NCBI GenBank assembly: GCA_021796315.1
Contig: JAJYOH010000405.1
Coordinates: 1 to 5,801, forward strand
Reading direction: 5' to 3'
DNA length: 5,801 bases
From: Chloroflexota bacterium
Lineage (GTDB): Bacteria > Chloroflexota > Anaerolineae > Anaerolineales > Villigracilaceae
Part shown: positions 1 to 5,185 of the stretch, in pieces
Layout of the letters: the number at the start of each line of letters is the position of its first letter
How positions within the stretch are numbered: the stretch's first letter is position 1
Notes under the pieces: generated by a model
What the model was told of the DNA's origin: nothing
Databases searched by the model: none
Seen by the model: the letters and a program-made list of their open reading frames with translations, nothing else
Translations under genes and position numbers: made by a program

Positions 1-68
1 CGACAAGCGGTGTGGCTAAAAAGCAATTTCAAAACACTCTCGTAGTGTACTTTGCGCTCTGCACGGTG

Positions 69-87
69 AAAAAATGACAAAAGCCAT
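69..87 (-). terminator. Weak candidate terminator downstream of the zinc-ribbon gene
   Basis: Read on the minus strand, ATGGC, a TTTT loop and GTCAT form a 5-bp stem with one G-U pair, followed directly by six T. It lies about 45 bases past the stop codon of the leftward gene that ends at 132, the right place for an intrinsic terminator. The stem is short and AT-rich, so this is only a candidate. No other hairpin in 1-131 looks better. Confidence 0.3.
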
Positions 88-131
88 AAATTTAAGACGC
101 CTGATTAACCGTCGGCTCTCTCACATTCTCT

Positions 132-716
132 TCATAAGGTTTGTCCGCAATTCGGGCATCTCGCCTCGTTGGGCTTCACAACAAATCCGCAGTTGGGGCA
201 TGTGCCGGGTTGCGATTTTCCCAGCGGCGCGCCGCAGGCAATGCAGGCTCCTTCGCCGACCGGGTTGGCCGTTCCGCAATACTCACACGTCAGACGGCCA
301 AGCCTTTCAGAAAGTTCGTGGCTGGCGCCGACTGCCTGGGCGGCCTGCGTTATCACCTGCCAGATGCGCTCATGCAATTGCAGATTCTCGACATCCTGCG
401 CGAGGTCATCCAGGCGGTTGATGAGGCTGAATGGATTGCGCAAAGCGGTAAACGCAGTCCAGCCGAGAGATGCAGCCACGCCAAGCCATTCCTGTTCCCC
501 GAGTTGAATGAGCACACCATCCGGCGCTTTTTGGATGGTCACCGTCAGCGCAGTCTGGCCCCCGGATGGCGCGCCCGGCCGATTTCCAATTTGAACCGCA
601 AGATTATCGGCTTGTCCCAATATTTGCGCACGCAGATTACCGCGATCAAATTCTGCCAATAGCGCCTGGGCGACATCCGCTGGTTTGAGATTTCCGTGGA
701 AAATTCGTCGATCCAT
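132..716 (-). CDS. Double zinc-ribbon protein with uncharacterised N-terminal domain
   Basis: This gene encodes 194 residues, from the ATG at 714-716 to a TGA at 132-134. The C-terminal 50 residues hold four CxxC pairs: C144/C147 with C158/C161, and C173/C176 with C187/C190. These form two consecutive zinc ribbons joined by a short Gly/Pro linker, each able to bind one Zn ion. Residues 1-140 have no motif I can name. They look like a compact alpha/beta region (about 1-85) and then a helical segment (about 90-140), with no signal peptide or membrane helix, so the protein is probably cytoplasmic. It resembles zinc-ribbon proteins of unknown function that I recall from Anaerolineae; this is memory, not a search. 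Such ribbons often mediate protein or nucleic-acid contacts, but nothing here fixes the role. No Shine-Dalgarno sequence precedes the ATG, and a TATAAT lies only 7 bases upstream, so the mRNA may be leaderless. It diverges from the SH3b pair. Confidence 0.85.
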   Translation of the reverse strand: MDRRIFHGNLKPADVAQALLAEFDRGNLRAQILGQADNLAVQIGNRPGAPSGGQTALTVTIQKAPDGVLIQLGEQEWLGVAASLGWTAFTALRNPFSLINRLDDLAQDVENLQLHERIWQVITQAAQAVGASHELSERLGRLTCEYCGTANPVGEGACIACGAPLGKSQPGTCPNCGFVVKPNEARCPNCGQTL

Positions 717-721
717 ATTTT

Positions 722-733
722 CGATTATAATCG
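722..733. promoter_or_regulatory. Palindromic, possibly bidirectional -10 element
   Basis: CGATTATAATCG is a perfect 12-bp palindrome centred in the gap between divergent genes. It therefore reads TATAAT on the plus strand (726-731) and on the minus strand (724-729). A start site about 7 bases downstream would fall near 738 for the SH3b pair, and at about 717 for the zinc-ribbon gene, one base before its ATG. At a 17-bp spacing neither side shows a good -35 (ATTCGT for plus, CTAAAG for minus). It could instead be a binding site for a dimeric repressor. The promoter role is inferred from sequence and position only. Confidence 0.5.
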
Positions 734-766
734 CGAAACGATTTCCCTTTAGGATATATTACGATA

Positions 767-1381
767 ATGAAGCGTCTTTGGTTTCGACTCACTTTGTGGA
801 TATTGTTTGCCGCGTCTCTTCTCGGACTTTTGCTGGCCGCGCCGATCCGTGCCTCTGTCCATGCCCAAGCCGTTGCCACTGGCACTGATACGCCGGGCGG
901 GCCTCAGCCTTTTATTACAGTTAATGTTGTTGGCGAACCTGCCATCAATGTCCGCACAGGACCCAATACAGCGGATTATCCGATCATCGGCCAGCTCCCA
1001 ATTGGCGCAACAGCTCCAGCGTTAGCCAAATCTCCACAATCGACCTGGATTCAAATTTCATATCCATCCGGGCCGGGCGGCGTTGGCTGGGTGTACGCCG
1101 CAAATGTGTCTCTCTCAGCAGGTTTTCTTCCGATGGTTGAGCCTCCACCAACGGCCACGCCGCTCGCGACGCAAACCATTGACCCAACGCTGGCGGCGGC
1201 TTTCATCGTTCAACCCACCTCAACTCGCCTGCCGACTTTTACTCCTTCGGTTCCGCTGGTTGTTCCCACTTTTTCTACAGCAGATTCTCAGTCGGGTGGT
1301 TTTCCAATGGGAATGGTTATTGTGGCGAGCGCCCTGGTTGGTGCACTCGTTTTTTCGATCTCTCTCTTTGGCCGCCGCTAA
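767..1381 (+). CDS. Secreted, membrane-anchored SH3b-domain protein (first of a tandem pair)
   Basis: This gene encodes 204 residues. The N-terminus is a signal peptide: basic start MKRLWFR, hydrophobic core about 8-25, likely cleavage after an AxA-like site near 33-35. Residues about 50-117 form a bacterial SH3 (SH3b) domain, with the hallmark INVRTGP at 60-66, a second beta segment around YPIIGQL, W94 in the TWIQI strand and GWVY at 107-110. Residues 122-178 are a Pro/Thr-rich linker that contains TIDPTLAAAFIV (137-148). Residues 181-201 form a C-terminal membrane helix ending in GRR. The SH3b domain should therefore sit outside the cell on a membrane anchor. SH3b domains commonly bind peptidoglycan or peptides, but no enzyme domain is attached and the ligand is unknown. 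The start is set by the signal peptide; only a weak AGGA (751-754) precedes it. The stop overlaps the next start by one base (TAATG), so translation is probably coupled to the paralogue downstream. Confidence 0.88.
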   Translation: MKRLWFRLTLWILFAASLLGLLLAAPIRASVHAQAVATGTDTPGGPQPFITVNVVGEPAINVRTGPNTADYPIIGQLPIGATAPALAKSPQSTWIQISYPSGPGGVGWVYAANVSLSAGFLPMVEPPPTATPLATQTIDPTLAAAFIVQPTSTRLPTFTPSVPLVVPTFSTADSQSGGFPMGMVIVASALVGALVFSISLFGRR

Positions 1382-2010
1382 TGCAGGCTCGTAAGTTTAC
1401 GTTTCTCTCCATCTTATTGGCAGGAGGGTTGCTTCTGGCTTTGTATATTCCGCCTCCGGCTCCCGCTCTGGCGCAACAGTCAACTGGTTCGATTCCTACG
1501 GTAACCGGAACTCCTAGCGGGCCAATGGTTTCGGTTGACCCGAGCTTACAACAGATTGATGTATACGCTGGTCCCAGTAGTTTTAATTATCCGGCCATCG
1601 GTGTGTTGTTGACGGGCGTGAAAGTACCTGCGCTTGGCCGCGCTCGCGACGATGCCAACTGGATCATGATCCGTTACGAGGGCGTGCCAAATTCAATCGG
1701 GTGGGTGTATGCTTTGTACGTTTCCTTGATAGGCGGCGCGGAAGGTTCGGCCATCCTGCCTCTTGTAGATTCTCCACCCACGCCGACGCCTGCCATGACT
1801 CCCACAATAAACCCAACGCTCGCGGCGGCATTTATTGTCCCCCAGGCTGCCACGCGCCTCCCGACTTACACAGCTCCGGCGCCGCTAGCCATTCCCGCTT
1901 TTGCAGTCCAGACGCAACACCCCAGCCGCATTCCAGTCGGTTTGTTGATCTTTGGATTTCTGTTTATTGGGGCATTGGGGATTGTTATTTCGTTTCTTCG
2001 TGGAAGATAA
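1381..2010 (+). CDS. Secreted, membrane-anchored SH3b-like protein (second of a tandem pair)
   Basis: This gene encodes 209 residues and is a paralogue of the gene just upstream, with the same domain order. The signal peptide has a hydrophobic core at about 6-23 and likely cleavage after ALA (29-31). A degenerate SH3b domain spans about 49-117, with YAGP at 62-65 where the neighbour has RTGP, then W94 and GWVY at 107-110. A Pro/Thr linker (127-182) carries TINPTLAAAFIV at 142-153, and a membrane helix spans about 186-206 before RGR. No Shine-Dalgarno sequence is visible before the ATG. Its A is the last base of the upstream TAA, so translation probably depends on reinitiation after the first gene. 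That would favour roughly matched synthesis of the two proteins, perhaps as partners in one complex (inference). Loss of the usual RTGP loop suggests a changed ligand or a structural role. The precise function is unknown. Confidence 0.86.
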   Translation: MQARKFTFLSILLAGGLLLALYIPPPAPALAQQSTGSIPTVTGTPSGPMVSVDPSLQQIDVYAGPSSFNYPAIGVLLTGVKVPALGRARDDANWIMIRYEGVPNSIGWVYALYVSLIGGAEGSAILPLVDSPPTPTPAMTPTINPTLAAAFIVPQAATRLPTYTAPAPLAIPAFAVQTQHPSRIPVGLLIFGFLFIGALGIVISFLRGR

Positions 2011-2050
2011 AATTAACCTCCTGCAAAAGTAATGCGTCACTGTTTTTCCA

Positions 2051-2108
2051 TCCGCTAATCTGCGCGAATTCTAAAGCCAATTTGTGAAGATTAGTGAAAA
2101 TTAGCGGA
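2051..2108. repeat. Two-armed intergenic repeat made of 10-bp units
   Basis: The right arm is three consecutive decamers: AATTTGTGAA (2079-2088), GATTAGTGAA (2089-2098) and AATTAGCGGA (2099-2108). The left arm, read on the minus strand, is two more: AATTCGCGCA (2061-2070) and GATTAGCGGA (2051-2060). The arms are inverted around an 8-bp spacer (2071-2078). The outer 9 bp (2051-2059 and 2100-2108) pair perfectly. All five units fit a consensus close to RATTNGYGNA, repeating at about one helical turn. It lies 40 bases past the stop of the second SH3b gene. I suspect a dispersed intergenic repeat. The hairpin could also protect the 3' end of the SH3b mRNA. No coding potential is apparent. Confidence 0.6.
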
Positions 2109-2154
2109 CAATGGCTTGAAAATAGGAATGAGTTTACGACTTTCGCGGGATGTC

Positions 2155-2183
2155 TAAAAAACCGGACTCAATTGAGTCCGGTT
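2155..2183 (-). terminator. Intrinsic terminator of the Fe-S carrier gene
   Basis: Positions 2160-2183 are a 24-bp perfect palindrome (AACCGGACTC, centre AATT, GAGTCCGGTT). On the minus strand the GC-rich stem is followed by TTTTTT (2155-2160), the classic form of an intrinsic terminator, 18 bases past the stop of the leftward Fe-S carrier gene. On the plus strand the tail is GATTTTATCTTT. It may also stop readthrough from the SH3b pair, though less efficiently. Confidence 0.85.
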
Positions 2184-2200
2184 GATTTTATCTTTAGAGA

Positions 2201-2581
2201 TTAGTTATTGCAGGAGCAGGAGCCGCCGCAAGCACAACCCTCTTCGCCGTGTTCGTGTCCCTGCGAGTTTGCGTTCGGACTGTCCACCACAAATCCGGCG
2301 CCGCGTTCGGGGTCGTTCACGAAATCAATTTTCGCGCCGCGCAGATAATCCATGGAGGTCTCATCTACAACGACTTTAACGCCGCCAGATTCGAAAGTGG
2401 TGTCTGCATCACGGAAGTTATTGTCGAGAGCCATGCCAAAATTCACGCTGCAGCATCCGCCGCCTGCGACGAAAACCCGCAAAGCAAAACCTTCGAGTTT
2501 GCGTTCCGAAAGAATATCGTTCACTGCTTTGGAAGCAGCCGACGTTAACTTAATGGTCTGAACATCAATTTCCTGTAACAT
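2201..2581 (-). CDS. erpA: A-type iron-sulfur cluster carrier (IscA/ErpA/HesB family)
   Basis: This gene encodes 126 residues of the A-type carrier family. These proteins receive a Fe-S cluster from a scaffold and insert it into client apoproteins in the cytoplasm. The fold signature is clear: IKLTSAASKAVNDIL (10-24), RVFVAGGGC (35-43), FGMALD (48-53), VKVVVDETSMDYLRGAKIDFV (68-88, with conserved VVD and YLxG), and SPNA (101-104). The three usual cluster ligands are present as C43 and the pair C116/C118. Oddities are a second cysteine, C44, giving CCS where the family normally has CSG; a spacer of about eight residues with H109 and H111 before the CxC; and an extra C122/C124 pair in the last residues. 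At 126 residues it is longer than the usual 105-115. AAGGAG at 2587-2592 lies 5 bases before the ATG and fixes the start. The gene has its own promoter and terminator, so it is probably monocistronic. The exact subtype (ErpA, IscA or SufA) cannot be set from sequence alone, so the symbol is tentative. Confidence 0.88.
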   Translation of the reverse strand: MLQEIDVQTIKLTSAASKAVNDILSERKLEGFALRVFVAGGGCCSVNFGMALDNNFRDADTTFESGGVKVVVDETSMDYLRGAKIDFVNDPERGAGFVVDSPNANSQGHEHGEEGCACGGSCSCNN

Positions 2582-2620
2582 TGATTCTCCTTGTACGGAT
2601 AAGCCGAGCGAATTTGACCT

Positions 2621-2649
2621 ATCTTATCAAAATAAGGTTTAACTGTCAA
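2621..2649 (-). promoter_or_regulatory. Sigma-70-like promoter of the Fe-S carrier gene
   Basis: On the minus strand a perfect TTGACA -35 (2644-2649) is followed after exactly 17 bp by TAAGAT (2621-2626), a 4/6 match to the -10 consensus. The predicted start is near 2614, giving a leader of about 33 bases that contains the AAGGAG ribosome site. No operator for an Fe-S-responsive regulator was recognised. Confidence 0.7.
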
Positions 2650-2672
2650 CGATAGCGGCATTTCCTGTTTTC

Positions 2673-2701
2673 TTGACACAAACCCCATGCGCCTGTAAAA
2701 T
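2673..2701 (+). promoter_or_regulatory. Sigma-70-like promoter of hppA
   Basis: A perfect TTGACA (2673-2678), a 17-bp spacer and TAAAAT (2696-2701, 5/6 match) form a near-consensus vegetative promoter. The predicted start is near 2708, giving a leader of about 57 bases before the hppA ATG. It stands back to back with the promoter of the divergent Fe-S carrier gene; the two -35 boxes are only 23 bp apart. The strength suggests constitutive high expression, as expected for a housekeeping ion pump. Confidence 0.78.
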
Positions 2702-2718
2702 CCGTCTGCTTTCAATCA

Positions 2719-2738
2719 AGGGCGCAAGCCCTATTTTA
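2719..2738 (+). promoter_or_regulatory. GCAA-loop hairpin in the hppA leader
   Basis: AGGGC (2719-2723), the GNRA-type loop GCAA (2724-2727) and GCCCT (2728-2732) form a 5-bp stem, followed by TATTTTATTT. It begins about 11 bases after the predicted transcript start and ends before the ribosome site at 2748. It could be a 5' stabilising hairpin or a weak attenuator. No riboswitch class is recognised. Confidence 0.4.
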
Positions 2739-2747
2739 TTTCAGCTC

Positions 2748-2754
2748 GGGAGGA
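2748..2754 (+). promoter_or_regulatory. Ribosome binding site of hppA
   Basis: GGGAGGA is a strong Shine-Dalgarno sequence 10 bases before the ATG at 2765. A second in-frame ATG (2774, residue 4) lies 19 bases away, too far for this site, so the start at 2765 is preferred. Confidence 0.75.
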
Positions 2755-2764
2755 ATCACCCCAC

Positions 2765-5116
2765 ATGTACGCTATGCAAGGACTTACTTCACTGGAAGTC
2801 ATCGCGATTTGGGTCGTGTTCGGCATTGCCATCGTCGGCCTTTTGTACGCGGTCTTCCTCCGTTCCCAAATCCTGAAAGAGGACATGGGCACGCCCAAGA
2901 TGCAGGAAGTCTGGGGCGCGATCAAGGATGGCGCGGACGCTTATCTTCGCAAGCAATTGCGCTCCATTCTGCCTTTGATCGGTATCCTGACGGTGGCGCT
3001 TTTCTTCTCCGTCTACATCGTTCCGCCATCGCCAGAGGCTTTGGAGCGCTTCAGCACCATGACATCGGATCAAGTCCGGTTGATCATTGGCATTGCGCGT
3101 GCGTTGGCTTTTATCATGGGTGCCGGCTTTTCACTGACGGTTGGGCAAATCGGCATGCGTATGGCTGTGCAGGCTAACGTTCGCGTTGCATCTGCATCCA
3201 AACGATCTTTTGCTGACGCGCTTCGCATTGCCTATCGTGCTGGTACCATCACTGGAATGTTGACTGATGGCTTGGGTCTGCTCGGTGGAACCGTGATCTT
3301 CATCCTACTCGGTATTGCCGCTCCAGATGCTTTGCTCGGCTTCGGTTTTGGTGGCACACTCCTGGCCTTATTTATGCGCGTTGGCGGCGGTATCTTCACG
3401 AAGGCGGCTGACGTCGGCGCGGATCTGGTCGGTAAAGTGGAAGCCGGCATCCCTGAGGATGATCCGAGAAATCCGGCTGTGATCGCGGACCTGGTCGGTG
3501 ACAATGTCGGCGACTGCGCTGGTATGGCCGCCGACATTTTTGAATCCTACGAAGTCACGATCGTGGCCGGACTTATTCTGGGTCTGGCGCTCTGGCATCT
3601 GACCGGCCGCCTCGAATGGATCATCTTCCCGTTGATGGTACGTGGTATTGGCGTGCTGTCTTCGATCATCGGCACTTACGTTGTGCGTGGTGGCCCTGGT
3701 AAAGGCGGCGATGCCATGGCTGCTATTTTCCGCGGCTTCCTTTCTTCTGCGGCCATTTCTGTTGTTCTGTTCTTCATCACTGGTTTCATCTACCTGAATG
3801 GCCCAGAGATGACTCAGTGGGGAGGTTGGTGGCGCACACCTGCTGCTGTAGGCGTGGGCGTTTTGCTCGCCATTCTCATTGATCGTTTGACTGAATACTT
3901 TACGGGCACGGAAGCTTCACCTGTCAACGATATCAAGAAAGCGGCGGATACCGGCCCGGCGACTTTGATTTTGCAAGGCATCTCTGTCGGTTTCGAGTCG
4001 TCTGTTTGGTCGGTGTTGGTGATCGCCATGACCATTGTTGCTTCCATCTTCATTTTCGGAAGCATCCCTGGCGTGGATGGCGCCAACAAAGTCACGTTCA
4101 TTCTCTATGGCGTCGCGATGACCGGTATCGGTATGCTGACATTGACCGGCAACAACGTTGCAATGGACTCCTTCGGCCCAATTTCTGACAATGCCAACGG
4201 TATCGGCGAGATGGCCTGGCACGGCATGGAAGATAAGAAGACCAAAGCCGCCCAGCAGATCATGGCCGACCTGGATGCCGTTGGTAACACCACCAAGGCG
4301 ATTACCAAAGGCGTTGCGATTGGTTCTGCAGTGATTGCAGCGGTTGCGTTGTTCGGCTCCTTCCTCGTGGATGTAAGCCGCGCTCAAGCCAGCGCTGGAG
4401 TAGCCGAAGCGAATCGCATTGGCGCTCTTGGTATCCGTGTGGATATTCCCCAAGTCTTTGTCGGTATGCTCATTGGCGGCGCCTTGCCGTGGCTGTTCTC
4501 CTCGTTCGCGATCCAGGCTGTTTCTCGAGCCGCCTCCCTGATCGTACTGGAAGTCCGCCGTCAGTTCAAATTGGGCGTGTTGGAAGGCAAGGTTGCGCCC
4601 GACTACCGCCAGGCCGTTGAAATTTCGACGACTGCCGCGCAGAAGGAATTAGTCTCGCTGGCATTGCTCGGCATTCTTACGCCAATTATCGTTGGCCTGC
4701 TCTTGCAGGTCGAGGCTCTCGGCGGTTTCCTGGCCGGCATTATTGTCTCCGGTCAATTGCTGGCAGTGTTCCTCAACAACTCCGGCGGCGCCTGGGATAA
4801 TGCCAAGAAGTTGATTGAAGACGAGCCGAAAGATCCGAAGAAGAATCTGGGCAAAGGTTCCGAACGACACAAAGCTGGCGTAGTTGGCGATACCGTCGGC
4901 GATCCGTTCAAGGACACGGCTGGCCCGGCTTTGAACCCGATGATCAAGGTCGTGAATCTGGTCTCGGTTATCATCGCCCCGATTGTTGTCCAGTATGCTG
5001 GAGTGACTGGCGCTACGCTGTGGGCGGTTTGGGGTGCTGCCCTGATTTTGATTGGTGTATTGGCTTGGGCGGTGGTGCGTTCAAAGGCCCCGGCGCCTTC
5101 CATATCCGCAAAGTAA
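2765..5116 (+). CDS. hppA: K+-independent-type proton-pumping membrane pyrophosphatase
   Basis: This gene encodes 783 residues. The product is a polytopic inner-membrane pump (about 16 helices in the family) that couples hydrolysis of pyrophosphate to cation export. The active-site signatures are all present: DVGADLVGKVEAGIPEDDP from residue 216 (K224, E226, D232, D233), D242/D246/D250 in ADLVGDNVGD, D475/N476 with E482, D504, and GDTVGDPFKDT at 708-718 (D709, D713, K716, D717). The subtype marker in GNTTKA (507-512) is lysine at 511. K+-dependent enzymes have alanine there, and lysine replaces the activating K+ ion, so this is predicted to be K+-independent and hence H+-pumping. E260 in the DIFES motif is the likely gate glutamate of helix 6. 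Three residues later it has E263 where Ala is commoner, and L243 where many relatives have Asn. Length is within the family's usual range, with no frameshift. Tandem stops TAATAA end it. It has its own promoter and terminator, so it is probably transcribed alone. Confidence 0.97.
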   Translation: MYAMQGLTSLEVIAIWVVFGIAIVGLLYAVFLRSQILKEDMGTPKMQEVWGAIKDGADAYLRKQLRSILPLIGILTVALFFSVYIVPPSPEALERFSTMTSDQVRLIIGIARALAFIMGAGFSLTVGQIGMRMAVQANVRVASASKRSFADALRIAYRAGTITGMLTDGLGLLGGTVIFILLGIAAPDALLGFGFGGTLLALFMRVGGGIFTKAADVGADLVGKVEAGIPEDDPRNPAVIADLVGDNVGDCAGMAADIFESYEVTIVAGLILGLALWHLTGRLEWIIFPLMVRGIGVLSSIIGTYVVRGGPGKGGDAMAAIFRGFLSSAAISVVLFFITGFIYLNGPEMTQWGGWWRTPAAVGVGVLLAILIDRLTEYFTGTEASPVNDIKKAADTGPATLILQGISVGFESSVWSVLVIAMTIVASIFIFGSIPGVDGANKVTFILYGVAMTGIGMLTLTGNNVAMDSFGPISDNANGIGEMAWHGMEDKKTKAAQQIMADLDAVGNTTKAITKGVAIGSAVIAAVALFGSFLVDVSRAQASAGVAEANRIGALGIRVDIPQVFVGMLIGGALPWLFSSFAIQAVSRAASLIVLEVRRQFKLGVLEGKVAPDYRQAVEISTTAAQKELVSLALLGILTPIIVGLLLQVEALGGFLAGIIVSGQLLAVFLNNSGGAWDNAKKLIEDEPKDPKKNLGKGSERHKAGVVGDTVGDPFKDTAGPALNPMIKVVNLVSVIIAPIVVQYAGVTGATLWAVWGAALILIGVLAWAVVRSKAPAPSISAK

Positions 5117-5129
5117 TAAATATTGTGTG

Positions 5130-5165
5130 AAAAAGAGTCCGTCACTTTTGCGACGGACTCTTTTT
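5130..5165. terminator. Strong bidirectional terminator between hppA and the convergent gene
   Basis: A perfect 14-bp stem (5130-5143 with 5152-5165, core GAGTCCGTC/GACGGACTC) encloses an 8-base loop. It begins 14 bases past the hppA stop. The stem is flanked by AAAAA on the left and TTTTT on the right, so each strand ends in a T tract. It can end both hppA and the leftward gene whose stop is at 5186. Confidence 0.9.
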
Positions 5166-5185
5166 GTTAGAAAGTAATAGATCGG

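Noticed and set aside
34..48. Small inverted repeat ACACT/AGTGT
   Set aside because: A 5-bp AT-rich stem with no T tract on either strand; expected by chance.
1..131. Possible ends of a gene entering from the left edge
   Set aside because: Two plus frames stay open from the edge (to stops at 43-45 and 73-75), but each gives under 25 residues with no recognisable feature, so a real gene end cannot be distinguished from chance.
74..421. Plus-strand open frame of 115 codons opposite the zinc-ribbon gene
   Set aside because: It lies largely antisense to a gene with clear zinc-ribbon cysteine spacing. The translation is Arg-rich and low in domain features, and there is no ribosome site.
141..662. 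Plus-strand open frame of 173 codons antisense to the zinc-ribbon gene
   Set aside because: Long only because it mirrors a GC-rich coding strand. It shows no recognisable motif, and the opposite strand has the CxxC pattern.
755..760. TATATT as an alternative -10 for the first SH3b gene
   Set aside because: It would start transcription at the ATG itself. The palindromic TATAAT at 726-731 is a better match and leaves a normal leader, so I kept that one, though both are unproven.
2249..2548. Plus-strand open frame of 99 codons opposite the Fe-S carrier gene
   Set aside because: The minus strand encodes an unmistakable A-type carrier with its own promoter, ribosome site and terminator; the plus frame has none of these.
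3917..4453. Minus-strand open frame of 178 codons inside hppA
   Set aside because: Antisense to the most conserved part of the pyrophosphatase. Its His/Asn/Arg-rich translation is typical of an opposite-strand shadow.
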